The notes under the pieces are model-generated. The model was not told the DNA's origin. It saw nothing but the letters and a program-made list of their open reading frames with translations, and ran no database searches. The translations under genes were made by a program, and so were the position numbers. Below, in pieces: positions 32,350 to 44,400 of a stretch of 64,000 nucleotides of DNA. Location of the stretch: assembly GCA_944548615.1 (NCBI GenBank), contig OX155963.1, positions 25,243,336 to 25,307,335 on the forward strand. Reading direction: 5' to 3'. Positions within the stretch are counted from its first letter, which is position 1, and every line of letters begins with the position of its first letter. This DNA comes from Micropterix aruncella. Taxonomy: Eukaryota > Arthropoda > Insecta > Lepidoptera > Micropterigidae.

Positions 32350-33084
32350 ACCGATTTGTTTGATAGGTGGCTTTTGTGCAAGTAGGCTATGATTTATGTA
32401 CCATCTCCCCATACTTTCGAAGCAATGTGCGTCGTCTTAAAATAACAAAAATCGTAGCAACACCCTTCCGCTCCCATAGACTTGTATGTTTTATCTGATA
32501 TCGATTTTAGTAGGTTTTGTAAGAAGTTCGACCCGGGCGGGGCACGTCGTCACGCCCTCTGCCAAATTAGTTTTGCGGGTAGTTTTCGAAGACCTAAGTC
32601 GAAGCCTCACCGCGGAAAGTTACACGATTCATTTCGACAACTCTCTTTCCCTGGCTCGGACCTGCTGCTTCCTCCGAGTTTGCGGGAACATCCGAGAAAC
32701 TGATCGGAATTCCAAAGGCACCCACAAACATACTCGGAACAGCATCTACCAGGCTTTTCAAATTCAAAACACAGTAAGCGCCACTTGCCAGATGATACAG
32801 CCAAAAAATAGGCTGTATCATCCCAAGACTTTCCCGCAAAGTAGCCAATGAATTATGTAAGGATTTCGAGCGTGATAACCCTTCAACAGAGAAATGTTTT
32901 CGCGTATTGGAACCCAGGGTGGGATGGAGTAGCTAACGTTTAAAGTGCATTAAAAAGGATAAATAAAAAAAAAGCTTTATTTGGAAATGAATACAAAATT
33001 TCAACGTTTGTTTTTATAATCAACAAAGAAAACAAATAAAGTTACCAATTAAAAAAAACATTTTATTCCATTATTCCCCGTCAT
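32350..33084. other. Unassigned; overlapping ORFs without domains
   Basis: 32480-32850 is open in several frames on both strands (up to 121 codons plus, 84 codons minus). None shows a recognisable motif. A short inverted pair, GATGATACAGCC / GGCTGTATCATCC, lies at 32791-32823. A host exon is possible but unsupported. Confidence 0.3.
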
Positions 33085-33290
33085 GCGCGTAGGAAGCAAG
33101 ATCACTATCGCCACTTTTGATGCCTTGCCTTTCTCTCTCTCGTTGGCTTGATTGGGCTTCTGCCGAAGGGAAATATCTCTATGACGAATTCAACACGAAT
33201 GTATAGATGTCAGTCAGTACATATAGACTGTTATTATGAAACTTTATGCTAAGCATGTTATCTTTAAAACCTAGTAATTGCCATGAGTTT
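33085..33290 (+). repeat. Repeat W, copy 1
   Basis: Ordered blocks CGCCACTTTTGAT, TATCTCTATGACGAAT, ACGAATGTATAGATG and TATGAAACTTTA are shared with 36640-36855 in the same orientation. No ORF or inverted termini; class unknown. Confidence 0.7.
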
Positions 33291-33339
33291 CTTAGAATTG
33301 TAGGGTCAGTAATGTACACCCGAAAATATCATTGTTTCT

Positions 33340-33598
33340 TTGTTTCTACTCTTTATTTAAAAAAATATAATGAACGGGTTTAATATCATTAAATCTCTTA
33401 CAACCAACCCTATGAAGCGTTTAGATGTATGTGTGCATGTAACCAGCATGTCAGTCTTGTTATTTGTCGATCGAATGTAATTCCGTTAATTTAAATTCTG
33501 TTTTTTTATCCCAACGGAAAATGGTAACGCAGCCGCGAATCGAACACGGAACCTTACAATGTAAGATCAGGCTACTAAACTACCACGCCACTGGCCGT
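33340..33598 (-). mobile_element. tRNA-derived SINE, copy 2
   Basis: On the minus strand it has a decayed tRNA-like head, a B-box-like GTTCGATTCGCGGC, then the TTACCATTTTCCGTTGGGAT junction and the body shared with copies at 11.6 and 46.2 kb, ending in an A/T-rich tail. It is more diverged than copy 3. RNA polymerase III promoter boxes are damaged. Confidence 0.85.
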
Positions 33599-33599
33599 A

Positions 33600-34155
33600 T
33601 CATATCGTAGGATCACAATTGCTGAAATATTACGAGTTATACAACACTTAAATTATATACGGATAGGTGAATAAAGGTTTATAAAGGTTTATCTTGTTAA
33701 ATTCCTAAATATTATAAAAAATACATGCTGAAAATGTGTGCAGAAAAGGTAAAAAAATATTTTCTTCGCTTGGATCATATTCTCGCCCCTTTAAAACACT
33801 GTCGACAAACTTAACCTATTTAATCTAGAAGACAATAAGTACGTCGAAGAATATTTTAAATAAATTGAAACTCTTTTACAATGTACTTATATTGCATAAA
33901 AAAAATATTAAATTAGTTTTTTTCCGATATTCATTGTTTTGCTGAATTTTATTGCAAATTTAATATACATACCTAACCTAAAAGTTTTTGAAACTCTTAT
34001 CTTTCCTTCCCCTCCCTATCTTACTCTAAATATCTTGCCCTAACATGCTGATATTTTGGGATACGATTAATATCGTGTCTGATCGTCGATTTTGCGCCTA
34101 AAATAGAATTCGCAAACACTGGACCTCCATCATTATAAATTTCATATATAGGTAT
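33600..34155. other. AT-rich, no feature recognised
   Basis: A/T-rich sequence between SINE copy 2 and the piggyBac remnant, without ORFs of note. Confidence 0.4.
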
Positions 34156-34159
34156 TTAA

Positions 34160-35065
34160 CCCTTAAATGCATGATTATACGTTTTGAATTAAATAAAATT
34201 GTTTATTATAGGAAAATAGACATAGGTTACGTAAAAAATAAATTAAAAAAACAGGTAATATTATGGTATATCTATTTTGAAAAAGCTTGTATGTAGACGT
34301 GTAACTTGTATGTAGACTTGTAAACTTTCGGCAACAATATGCATTTATTACTAAAATGTAGATGTGAAAAATAGTCATATTGTATTTATATATTTATTAG
34401 TATAGGAATTTCCATATTATTTATGAATGATACAGAAAAGCAATTGCGATTTTTGTTGTGACATAAAGCAACCTTGCATTTAATGCACTCACTCTGTAAA
34501 AATCCTTTACAACCTGGGAATTTGCATCTATTTTAAAACTGCACCTTTTTTAATTATGGCCTATAAGTGTTATCATGGCATACTGAACGTTTCTGGAACT
34601 GGCCACTTATAATAAAAGAAATAGAAAACCAATTACGCTTAATTTTTATTTCTCCATCTAGTTATTCCAAAAATCTAGCTTGTATCTAATATAATTTTCA
34701 AATACAACATGAAACATTGATAGCTTGCCTGACAATATATGAGAAGTATTTTTTTTAACATTTAGATAAATCACTCCTTAATAGGGATCTCAATAATAGA
34801 GACTATCTCTTCAGTATAGCCAATAATAGTAACACATTGAACTTCATCACCCACCCCATTCGAATGTCAAAAAAACGATTGAACTTTAACCCGCCAAACG
34901 ATTTTAACGATTTAACCCGCCAAAAGTATAGTATTTTTTTTTCTTTCACACACGATTTATTGTCTATGGTTATCAACGTGCGTTCGGAAACGGACACACT
35001 AAGGTTTTTGAATAAAATTAAGTGAAAATGTATGTATACAATTGGCAACAATATGCATTTAAGGG
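34160..35065 (-). mobile_element. PiggyBac-like element, internally deleted (906 bp)
   Basis: TTAA flanks both sides (34156-34159 and 35066-35069). The termini are inverted repeats starting CCCTTAAATGCAT, the arrangement typical of piggyBac. GGCAACAATATGCATTTA occurs both at the right end and inside at 34331, a subterminal repeat. Between them remains only the end of a transposase on the minus strand, so this is a deletion derivative. Confidence 0.85.
34435..34560 (-). pseudogene. PiggyBac transposase C-terminal cysteine-rich domain, relic
   Basis: On the minus strand one frame reads CKFPGCKGFLQSECIKCKVA and continues LCHNKNRNCF. The spacing CxxxxC, CxxC, C and C matches the C-terminal zinc-binding domain that piggyBac transposases use to bind their own ends. 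The catalytic core is absent. It lies close to the element end at 34160, as expected for the 3' end of the gene. Confidence 0.6.
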
Positions 35066-35069
35066 TTAA

Positions 35070-35400
35070 ATTTCGGCGTTATTCATATTATTAAAATTAA
35101 TAAAGCGTAAATTGGAGCCTCCCGCTATGCTGCCTGCTATTATAGCGATACTTTAATTAAACATTTTGCGCGGGTATTAATTTAAACCAAGGGCAACAAG
35201 TGAACTGAGCCGGAAGCCTAATGAATGACATTTGAAAACGTGGCCGCAAATCCCAACGGAGTTTAGCGGACTTTATTTCGGACGAACCCTGATTTCGGTA
35301 ATTAATTAAATTCAGGTGAACTGAAACCTGTTCGGCAAAATGTACGATATTATTATAAAATTGTGATATTTAACCCTTTGAGGATCACAAGCTTTGCTTT
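35070..35400. other. No feature recognised
   Basis: A/T-rich stretch between the piggyBac remnant and the hAT-like terminus. Confidence 0.4.
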
Positions 35401-35406
35401 GAAGAG

Positions 35407-35580
35407 CAGTGGTTTTCAACCAGTGGGTCGCAAAGAAGGGGGGGTGGTGGGGGGGGGGGCGAAGAATGGATATTTCCGTCTTAATGTCGAGAACAAATTT
35501 TAGCGCTTTACAATATCTTACAGTCGAACATTTGACAACATAATTTTTAATTGTCAACGTACAGTACACATATAAGTAAT
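35407..35580 (+). mobile_element. hAT-like transposon terminus (left end)
   Basis: It begins CAGTGGTTTTCAACCAGTGG and continues with GGTCGC, a classical hAT terminal repeat. A long G-rich run follows (35438-35460), then a stretch shared with 1260-1330. The opposite end is not identified. Confidence 0.55.
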
Positions 35581-35599
35581 AGTCATATTTACAATAGTA

Positions 35600-36230
35600 C
35601 GAATATTATCTCAGCCTTCTAAGGGTTACAATTTGCTCTTTTTAAACTATTTTTGCGCAGGGAAGGACATAAGAGAGGTTAAGGTGTGGTATTTCGTTAG
35701 CGGCTGTGTGAAAGCAAATGTTTCTTTAACAACTTTTTCAAAATGAGAAACGATGGTGCATGACTGACAGAGTGTGGGATCTGTTTCTATAAACGAGCAG
35801 AATGGACCGTACAAAAATACGTGTTTAAACAGGAGAGTGATTTAACGGAATAGCAAGTGGAAGACCGCGGGCTCCCAAAGAGTGCAATTTCTCCTTGAGA
35901 TAGGAGGGCGACTTGAGGATGTTGGAGAGTAGCGTCAACGTATGCAAATTTCTTCGATCGCGAATAGTAAGAAAGTGAAGTTGCTCACTTGCTCAAGTTG
36001 CTTACAAATGGGCAGGTTTATTACCTTACGACAACCTTTTGCGAACAACCCTACCGTGAAGTGTGTGTACATTATATCAATGGCGGTATAAAAGCCTAAA
36101 AGCCTCGGTTGACTAACTCTAAAAAGAGTTAAAGTATAAAATAAAATAAAATCATCGAGCGCTAAAGGCCCGCCAAGGATTCGAATTCGCGCCATTATTC
36201 AAAACGCACCTACGCGTATATTACGGCGCG
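35600..36230. other. Unassigned; possible SINE-like fragment at 36125-36200
   Basis: No gene. At 36140-36195 the minus strand carries a B-box-like AATTCGAATCCTTGGC and an ATTTT-repeat tail, which could be a decayed tRNA-derived SINE of another family, but the match is weak. Confidence 0.3.
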
Positions 36231-36234
36231 TCGT

Positions 36235-36590
36235 CAGCCGAAGCATCGATGCAACGATGCGGTCGTATCAAGAGCTGCTGCCACAAGGTTAACAACCACC
36301 CCCGCTCTATAGGAAGCCGTTTCCAGACTCCCCCGGCTATGTGTCGGAATACACAGCCAATTGGTTAACGCCGCACGCTGCACAACCCGCCCAGGAGCGC
36401 CCGAAGTACGATTCCCAGGGGAACTGGCCCGCAGGCGCAGAGTCCTACCCGGGCTCGTACTTCTGATTGGAGGCATCCGGATGGGTGTTGACCTGTGAGT
36501 TCGGTCGGCCCTAACACATGGGTCATAATTACTCAACTGCACTGGGCCTATCAGCTCCCTAATGGGCTCAGTGCTTTACTAGGACAGGAC
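36235..36590 (+). mobile_element. Element X, 5'-truncated copy
   Basis: It matches the last 350 bp of element X in the same orientation, through CACCCCCGCTCTATAG, CCAGGAGCGCCCGAAG, GCAGAGTCCTACCCGGGCTC and GGATGGGTGTTGACC to ATCAGCTCCCTAA. The 5' end at 36235 is truncated, consistent with reverse transcription from the 3' end. Confidence 0.85.
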
Positions 36591-36639
36591 CTATGGTTAA
36601 CTCGCTTCCTCTTGCAGGCGCAAAGTCGCAAGCCTTCTC

Positions 36640-36855
36640 TCTCATTCACGCAGCGCATATCAAGCGAGAGCACTCTAGCGCCACTTTTGATTACTTGTTA
36701 CTTTTGACCACTCATTCTCGTTGGATTTCATTGGGTTTCTACCAAACGAAAATATATCTATGACGAATCCAGCACAAATGTATAGATGCCAGTTGGTACA
36801 TATAAACTCTTAGTATGAAACTTTAAGCTAAGCATTTATGCTATTTGAAATTGCC
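36640..36855 (+). repeat. Repeat W, copy 2
   Basis: Homologous to 33085-33290. It lies directly downstream of an X copy, whereas the first W copy lies upstream of a SINE, so W is independent of both. Confidence 0.7.
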
Positions 36856-36859
36856 GTGG

Positions 36860-37820
36860 GCGCAACTGGCTAGGTTTAAGAGGCCGTACACGAAATTTTG
36901 CGAATTTCGTGAATTTACGTAATTTTGCAGACGTGAATTTAAGGTTAAAATACTGTATTTCTATAAGTTTTATTGCACAACATAAAAGATCACTTATATT
37001 ATTGTCTAATGAGTGAGCTACTTTTTTGAAAATTATTATAGAATTTTGATTAATTGACCTTAAACCGGCGACTGTTTGTGAATTTTTGCTGTAAGAGGTT
37101 TAGAATATAACATATTTACGAATCGTTTTGACATCTAAACGGTATAAAAAAAATACAATGTATTGTTGTGAAAGTCCTCTATATAATAAGTGAATCACTT
37201 TTTACTACTTTCATATAAAATTGTTGATTAAAAAAATATTTAACTTTGTCAATATTTTTAGAAAATGGGCGAAGAAATGCTTTTGATTTTGGCCTTTTAG
37301 AACTCTCGTTCATAAAATAAAAACAACAGAAATAAACTTTAGTTCAATATCAATCCATTTCCTCAAAAAAAATGCAAAACATTAATTAAAATTGGCAATA
37401 AAGTCTTTTAGAGCAATCTAATTCTCGCGTTATGATACTCGCCTATGATACGATTCACGCCTCAAGTCAGCTAGTCCCCGCCGAGCGCTTCCAAAGGGTG
37501 GACGTATCTCTTTGGCTCCGAAAATCCTACCTACCTATAGTTATATTATACCATTGATTGTAAAGGTATCACGGCCCACATCGATTTCGTACAAGGCCTC
37601 TTAAGTCGTTATAATACGACGACGCGCCACTGCGCCGGGCTCATATTATAATATGATAAAATTGTATCTGTTATAGATATTATTATTATACCTATCGGAG
37701 ACTGACTCGGAGAAAATAATCGACGCAAGAGCTCGCAAAAGGAAGAATATATGTATTAAATTAGATATTGTTAGTGGCGTGAATATTTCATTTTATTTCG
37801 ATTTATAACATTGTGAAGTA
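36860..37820. other. AT-rich, no gene recognised
   Basis: A/T-rich, low-complexity stretches with a slightly GC-richer patch at 37430-37640. No ORF with a domain. Confidence 0.4.
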
Positions 37821-37825
37821 CTTAC

Positions 37826-37876
37826 GGTCTTCGCCCATACAGGGCATTCCAGGTGCTGCCGGAACATTGGGAAAAA
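37826..37876 (-). CDS. Candidate 51-bp internal exon of an unknown gene
   Basis: On the minus strand a pyrimidine-rich acceptor (TTTTCTTTTGTTCGCAG) precedes 51 bp, followed by a consensus donor GTAAGTACT. If it joins the candidate exon at 39214-39335, the phases agree and it reads FPNVPAAPGMPCMGED. All three frames are open because it is so short. The function is unknown, and chance splice-like signals in AT-rich DNA are common. Confidence 0.25.
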
Positions 37877-38299
37877 CTGCGAACAAAAGAAAACAAACTA
37901 TTAGGAAATAAGAAAAAAAAAACCGTTTCTGCGGATGAAATAAAGGATGTTTTTGAAGTAAGTGCAGTAGCTTCGGAAATGTTTTTTTATAGTTTCTACA
38001 GGAATGAAATATTTCTGAAGTCATTGCAGCAGCTTCATGAAGTATTTTTATACAGGCTGTTTTATAAGCGCTAACAGCAGTAATAAGTTTATTAATCAAA
38101 AATTCTAATATTATTTCTCTTGATAAACTTCATTTATCTCAAGAAACTTTCAAATGTATACGGTAGTTTCAAAGGATTATGTCGCAAGCAGCCCTGGATA
38201 TACGATTTTTCCAAGCCGGGAAAAACCTGACATTGGCGCCACCTCCCCCCCCCCTCCCAGCATTTAATATGTGATTTAAATAAAAACACAAATTATATA

Positions 38300-39155
38300 T
38301 ACTGGGTGGAATTTTTTGAAACCGAAGAATCAGAACGCTTAAAAATAATGCACTCTTAATTACCTATTTGCTAATAACTTTTCCTTATGTGTGATGAGTG
38401 GGGTCCTACGGGGATCCCGGAAAGTATTTTCCTTGATAACTTTGTAAGTAATATTTTGTAATTTTTCATATTTTATGAATTTTCTCTTTTTTCATTGTCA
38501 AGTATTGTGGATGATTGGTCTATTCTAAAAATGTTACCGTTATTTTATTTATCAATAGACATACTGTGGTTTCCAGGACACTCCATACCATACTTAGTGT
38601 GCACTCAATTCTCGCGCAATAAATCGGCAGACAACGCCGACCGAAACCATTTTTCATGTTTATAGCTAGGTACTCAAAATATGAAACTTAGCATACCACA
38701 GGTTTGAAAAAAACAAGTATTTTGAAAGCTATTCAAGCCTGTGGAGTTGACGTTAACACAGTTCAGACTCAAGAGCAGCAGCACAAACAGCACATGCGAC
38801 TGGGAAACGAGGATAATGCAGACTTTGTCCAATATCTAGCGACAAAAAAGTAAATATTCATTGTAACGAATGTCGAATATTCATATGCAAAAATCATAGA
38901 GTAGAAATAATAGAGAAGAAAACAGTACATTGCTTGGACCATGACGAATGAAAAGTACATTCTATTTTTTAGAATCTTAATGTATTTTTTTTTTGTAAAG
39001 AGAATAAAATTTAATTTTATATTTTTATACTATAATTATATTAATAAATACATATATTAAACATATATATTTTTTAATTTTCGATTCTACATTTTTTATG
39101 TGGGATCCCTTGGGGATCCCTTGGGGTTACCAAAAAGTATACAGCATTTTAAGGG
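38300..39155 (+). pseudogene. PiggyBac-like remnant with transposase C-terminal domain
   Basis: The right edge, read inward, begins CCCTTAAAATGC and is followed outside by TTAA (39156-39159), nearly the same terminus as the element at 34160. Around 38830-38955 the plus strand reads IHCNECRIFICKNHRVEIIE, then HCLDHDE and a stop, a cysteine/histidine cluster like the piggyBac C-terminal domain. Upstream, decayed coding traces include a YLVCTQFSRNKS-like block with frame breaks. The left terminus was not found, so that boundary is approximate. Confidence 0.5.
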
Positions 39156-39213
39156 TTAATATAGAATATAAACAACCAGTGTAGATAATGCCCAAGCCAG
39201 ACTATACACATAC

Positions 39214-39335
39214 CTTCAATCCTTAGGTCCCAGCAAAATTTCCTATCTAATCTTGTTACAGCTTTATACGTCGACCTTTCCTTTCCGCGAAAGAAGCCAC
39301 ATACATACTTTTTTCTAGACGCGACGGGAATTCCC
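39214..39335 (-). CDS. Candidate 122-bp exon of an unknown gene
   Basis: On the minus strand an acceptor-like GTTATCTCTGCCAG precedes an open stretch reading GIPVASRKKYVCGFFRGKER, then KAVTRLDRKFCWDLRIE, ending at a consensus AAG/GTATGTG donor. Complex, non-repetitive coding between splice-like sites is unusual in this window. I do not recognise the protein. It may be a host exon, with the piggyBac remnant lying in the intron between it and 37826-37876, or part of an unknown element. Confidence 0.3.
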
Positions 39336-39339
39336 CTGG

Positions 39340-41690
39340 CAGAGATAACACACACAACTGCATATGCGTTCAAAAATCGACATAGGATGCGTTCCAAAAT
39401 CAATTGAACAATGGATAGTATACGACTCGCCCTGCACTGACAAAGATATTGGATTGATTCTTACATTACAATTTTGTTATTACGGATTTATACAGAATAA
39501 CGATGTTTGTAATCGTAATGTTGTTGAATTGCAAGGGAGTTTGTTGAAACTCTATTACTTGATCAACATTTTCCGTACGGTTGATACGGAAATAACTGAA
39601 TACTGTAGTTTCAACATGATATACCCGTACGTATCCTACTACATGCTGTGATGTTAGAGGCGAGATCCCAAGGTTGCGACGTAATGAAATAACATTAGGT
39701 TTTAAAATTACGGTACGGTAACTACTGTCACGCCAACGCCGTTACGAGTCATATTAATTCATACGCATGGACCACAGTGCGAGTTATATATGTAATCCTT
39801 GTTGAAACATGCGTATTTCCGTGTAGTATAACGTTATATTTTTCTCAGTTTGGATGTTATAATACGCTTTAGTGAAACATTTTTTTTGCAAAGATATGAA
39901 TTTGGCATCCCATTAAACTGCCCTTCGTGGCAGGTACTCCCGTTTGCCCCGGGGCTGGTCGTATGGAATAACGAAGGTAAACTTAAAATCTCTAAAAAAT
40001 AGAGTATACTCAAACGATCCTTCAATAAAAGGATACCATTATTCTTTTTGCTATTCTCGTTTTCCTTTTTATTATCTTATGCCTACGCCTCTTGTTATAT
40101 ACGCGTATCAAGATTGATTATTTCATGTATGTGTTGTTATTCTGTCAGGTTTTATAGAGGTGCTGTCTATCTCACGTAACGCTAAACGTATGCTTTCGTC
40201 AGCAAGGTTTTACGACGGTTGTATCTTTCAGGGATAAGCCGCTCCGCCGCAGCGCCGGTCATGATAATGTAAATGAATCCCAGATGTGTGTTTTGAGTTA
40301 AGGTGGACGGTCGTCGTACGATGAATCGAACAGACTAAGCTGAAAAATAATGTGGCGCAGTTGGCTTTAAGGGTCCCCCCTTTGGCCAAAAAAAACTTGC
40401 TTTTCTGTTTTTTTCCCTGAAGTTGAAATCTATTCATGTTACAGATTGCTGTAAGTGTAAAAACTTTTTTTTAATAAAACTTTAAACGCGCTTTTCTCAA
40501 AACCATATTTTCTGTTCTGCGCCGGTGATAAAAAACTACTTAACTTACTTACTAAACTAACGGATCGAGTTGTTCCAGAAACAGATTAAAAAAATAATCC
40601 CTTCTATATGAACTAAACAAAGGCAGAAAAAGATGTTTTAATATTTTTTTCTTACTAGGTAAACACAAAATTTTGGGACGAAAATCGATTTTATTTATTT
40701 AAATCCTTGAAAAATATTACAATAATTAGTTTTTGTTATTTTTTTAGTTCATTTCGAAAATACACATGTAGGAATTAATATCTTACTTTTTTGGTTCAGG
40801 CAAAAATACGCTCGCTATTATCGTCGCAAACATACACCTACCGTAATTTCTGCAGCGGTAGAAACATTTCCAATTTATAACCTCAAAAATAGTTTTTTAG
40901 CTATTGCAAAAAATATTTCTATTTTTCAAATGTTAGTCAAACTTATATAAAAGAGTCATGATCAGATTTCACCTGTGAGTAAAAAAAACATATTTTTTAT
41001 GAACAATTCTTTTAAAAAGTAATCTCAATTGTCAACATTAGTGTAACCAGACTAAGAATATTAAAGGATTACGGGGTATAATGATCAATATCAACTTTTT
41101 GAATTTTTTGATATATCCATTTTTTAAATTTACTTCCTTAAAAATGTCATTGTGAAATTTAGTTAATTTAGTTAAATTCATTTAAAATGTCATTCATTTT
41201 CAGTGAGAAAATAATATATTTTGTCTGTAGACCAAATATATTTGAGTTTCTAAAAAACAATACATTTTACCTTAATTACACCTCAGAAACAAGCGAAAAA
41301 AAATATTATAGGTATAATATAATATGAATATTGTGGTTTAAAAAAAATTAATTAGACCTAATAATTACACATCAGAAAAACCTTGATTGACCATTGTCAT
41401 AGATCTTGATAAGTATTTCCTTGATGAGTACCTATCACAGTTTCTCCTGTGTCAGCGTCAACCGCAGGGTCATCGAGGTACCCTACCTCTGAACCTATCG
41501 GAAAAGAATGATCAAGGTCCACCGTCACCGCGTGGGCCTCGATCGTTCTTTCCCGCCACGCGTTTTCTTCCCCTTTCATTTAAGGGCAGACTTGATCTTT
41601 CTTTTGACAATCTATTCAAGCTTCGATTCGTTTGGGAACAAGCCAAGCATCGTTTGGTTAAAAATGACACTGATCGTTTTTTCCCGTAAC
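39340..41690. other. Unassigned 2.3-kb region
   Basis: Mostly AT-rich. ORFs of 60-100 codons at 39364-39651 and 40228-40437 show no domain. 40440-41380 is low-complexity A/T sequence. No repeat shared with the rest of the window was seen except a TTCCCGTAACCC-type word near 41680 that recurs at about 42270 and 63910. Confidence 0.4.
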
Positions 41691-41691
41691 C

Positions 41692-41716
41692 CATTAATTA
41701 ATTAATTAATTAATAA
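41692..41716. repeat. ATTA microsatellite
   Basis: Six uninterrupted ATTA/TTAA units. Confidence 0.9.
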
Positions 41717-41719
41717 TAT

Positions 41720-42520
41720 ATTCAGTCCCATTTTGCTGAAATCGACTTAGTATGCGCTTGCTCAGTCTGTGCGGTGAGGCGAAAACTAATCTTAAAATCG
41801 ACTGATAAAAGCTCAAAAGTCCTTTATCAGAGCAATTAACAAGAAACTTTTCCGCCTCCCACCTGAACGCCTCTTTACTGACTTCGTCAATTACTTAATA
41901 GTATCTCATTTTAACAAAAACATTACATTGAGCGTTTTCCCCCCAACACTCATCATATTAGATAGCGGAGGTAACTACTGCGTGCAGTTAAAAAACCCAC
42001 TGTGCTATCCAAAGAACAATTTTTCTTTCCCCGCATGATCCGGGGAACCATTGAAATAAGAGGAACAACGAACTTCAATAAGGACGATGGTTTCAAAATC
42101 TCTTCTGCGTGGAAGCCCCTTCTCAAAATATTCTCAACGTCATTACAAAAGATGCGAAACATTACAAAAGATGCGTGAGTGTTGTGTGCATGGGGAATTT
42201 TCAAAATTCGCCACATTTTCAAAAGCCACAAGATGGCATTAGTATCTAATTTTCACACAAAAATACATTAACCGTTTTTCCCGTAGCCTTTCAAATACCT
42301 TGTTCGGCGGGTTAATTATATAACCTAAGATGATCTTTACTAACACTTTTTCTATCGTTACAGGGCGCAGCGGCAACCAGACCAAGGTGTGAAGTAAGCG
42401 ACGCACCGCACAAGCATGTCACGCACTTCATACCCCCATTCGCTTTTACAAGTTTTTGTTTACCTTGCAATGTATGTTAGTATGTTTGTTTATGTCAAAT
42501 CTTGCAAGTGAATTAGAACC
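41720..42520. other. Unassigned; no gene recognised
   Basis: A 92-codon minus-strand ORF (41953-42231) has no domain. ATTAGTATCTAATTTTCAC near 42238 resembles ATTAGCATCTATTTTCAC near 63870, with TTTTTCCCGTAGCC following in both, so a short dispersed repeat is likely. Confidence 0.35.
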
Positions 42521-42524
42521 ACTT

Positions 42525-42745
42525 CCTCTTATGAAGTTGAAATTTTACACGTTGGTTCAGTTCCGATGACAATGCATTATGGTCGGCATGACTAGATTCT
42601 ACAACCAGGATCGGCTCCCGAAGAGTAAGTAAACTTCCTATGAAGTAAACATTTTACTTGTTGGTTCAGTTTCGATGACAATGCATTTTAATGGTGAGCA
42701 CGACCTAATTCTACACCCAGGATCGGCTCCCGACGAGGCTACTCT
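42525..42745. repeat. Tandem duplication, about 109-bp period, two copies
   Basis: ATGAAGT starts each unit (42531 and 42640). Both contain GTTGGTTCAGT, GATGACAATGCATT and CCAGGATCGGCTCCCGA with modest divergence. Confidence 0.85.
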
Positions 42746-42749
42746 TCCA

Positions 42750-44230
42750 CGGTCAACAGCACATACACACAATTTTGTATACGCATTCAATTACGATAGC
42801 CCGTTGTAAATTTCACCAGGGTCTGTTGTCAACTAAGCTGTACGGTGCTAGTCCTTCTTTATGTTTATGTTGGCAACGCAGCGTGTAAAGCGCGTCCGTT
42901 TATTATGATCCAATATAATGCGCATACATTATTCAGCGGTTGGCTGAAAATGCCTCTGGCGGCAGGAGTCTGAAGCGGATCCATCGCCACCTGCGCGGCC
43001 CGGGAGATAGCCGGCTACTATATCAACAAGCCGTGCTACGCGTGAAGTGACACCGTCGCAAATTGCCATTACTCAAAGATCGTGGGCCCTCCCCTTTTTG
43101 CAAATAGTTATGTATTAGATCAAGTTGCTATATGCCCGCAATTAACTAGCCCCCGGTTCGAACTTCTAAAAGCAATCGGGAGAGAACAAACGCATTGGGT
43201 TTAAAAATCTATTAAGAGACATTAACTTAATGTATAAAACACCCCCCCCCTTTCCTCCCTCCATTCGTCCTCCTCCGTCTCATAGCTTGTCCATAATATC
43301 CCACTCATTGCTTAGATATAGATATATGCTATTAATTTTTGTCTTGTTGTCATTATTATGTGTATTATGTAACTGTCCTCATTTATTATGACCACTACTA
43401 CTAAAAAAAAAACGAACTTGTTATATATTAAGTTGCATACACATTTAGTTACATAAACATTTAGTCACTATAACCCAGACGGTATAGTTGTAAGACATTT
43501 TCACTACGCTGTTATACCTACACCAAAATACACATGTTTCAAAAAAGATTACGTATATTACATTGGTTCGGAACGGTGTAGCTACCATGTCACGGACATG
43601 GTAACTATACCGCACAGTTATTACGGCGCACAACGTGATCTTGTTTTTACCATGACAGCATGTCATTACATACGTAAGGGTATAGTCAGTTACATGAATC
43701 ATTTTGAAGCTATATAATTGAAATATATAAATGAGTAATCGACTTTTAACGAAATTCCTTGTAACTCAACAAAATGACGAATGCAACATCATTATTCTGT
43801 ATAAAACCGTAATAACAAAACGGTAATTTAATAAGAAATCCAATATTTTTCTCAGTATAATACGGTGTACCAATCATTGGTACCTCCTGTATTATTACAT
43901 GGTTTGTAAAATTTTTGATAAACAAATTACGTCCGATTTCTGCACCTCATATTGCAGCGTCCAAATGGGTAACGCGAGTTCGAGGATGCTGTTGTAAAGC
44001 GTCAATGGAGCCTTGATCCCAGATTATTGTTTGCTAATATGCAGCCTTCTTTATCACTATTTGAAAAATCAGAATGTAGTAATGCCATCATATTTATATA
44101 CAACAAATTCGAATACGCGCGTGTTTTTATAGCAAATAGTAATAGTAATATTTATGTTCTTTATATATAAAAAATCAGATTCCGTATGTCAGTATTAGTT
44201 TTTCGTAGTTTTGTGTAGTTTCAATTTGAT
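42750..44230. other. Unassigned; homopolymers and partial inverted words
   Basis: It includes a C-run at 43241-43250, an imperfect inverted pair around 43460 and 43680 (ACTATAACCC / GGGTATAGT), and a GGTACCAAT-type palindrome at 43867-43886. None defines a complete element. Confidence 0.35.
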
Positions 44231-44234
44231 TGCT

Positions 44235-44400
44235 TTATAAAAGTATCAGATGCAGTTTATGCTGGAGTAGCCTTTCGGAGTAATATGACCTAATGTGGAA
44301 AGTTTTAAAATCTAGGTGGCGCAGACAACGTCGCTGAACACTTTCCATCCTATATCGGTAAAGGCCGTAAAGAGATGGCCATTTATTTATATTAAGACAC
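44235..44400 (-). pseudogene. LINE reverse transcriptase C-terminal fragment
   Basis: On the minus strand, YRMESVQRRCLRHLDFKTFH and SYYSERLL resemble the thumb region of Jockey/CR1-type reverse transcriptases, where R-x-E-x-V-Q-R-R-x-L-R is conserved. The ORF continues upstream to 44702 as RKRAKKSISFIHPFGLEGD and onward, but this part is not recognised. Confidence 0.45.

Noticed and set aside
32480..32851. Host exon with 121 (plus) or 84 (minus) codons
   Set aside because: Overlapping frames on both strands and no recognisable domain or clear splice context.
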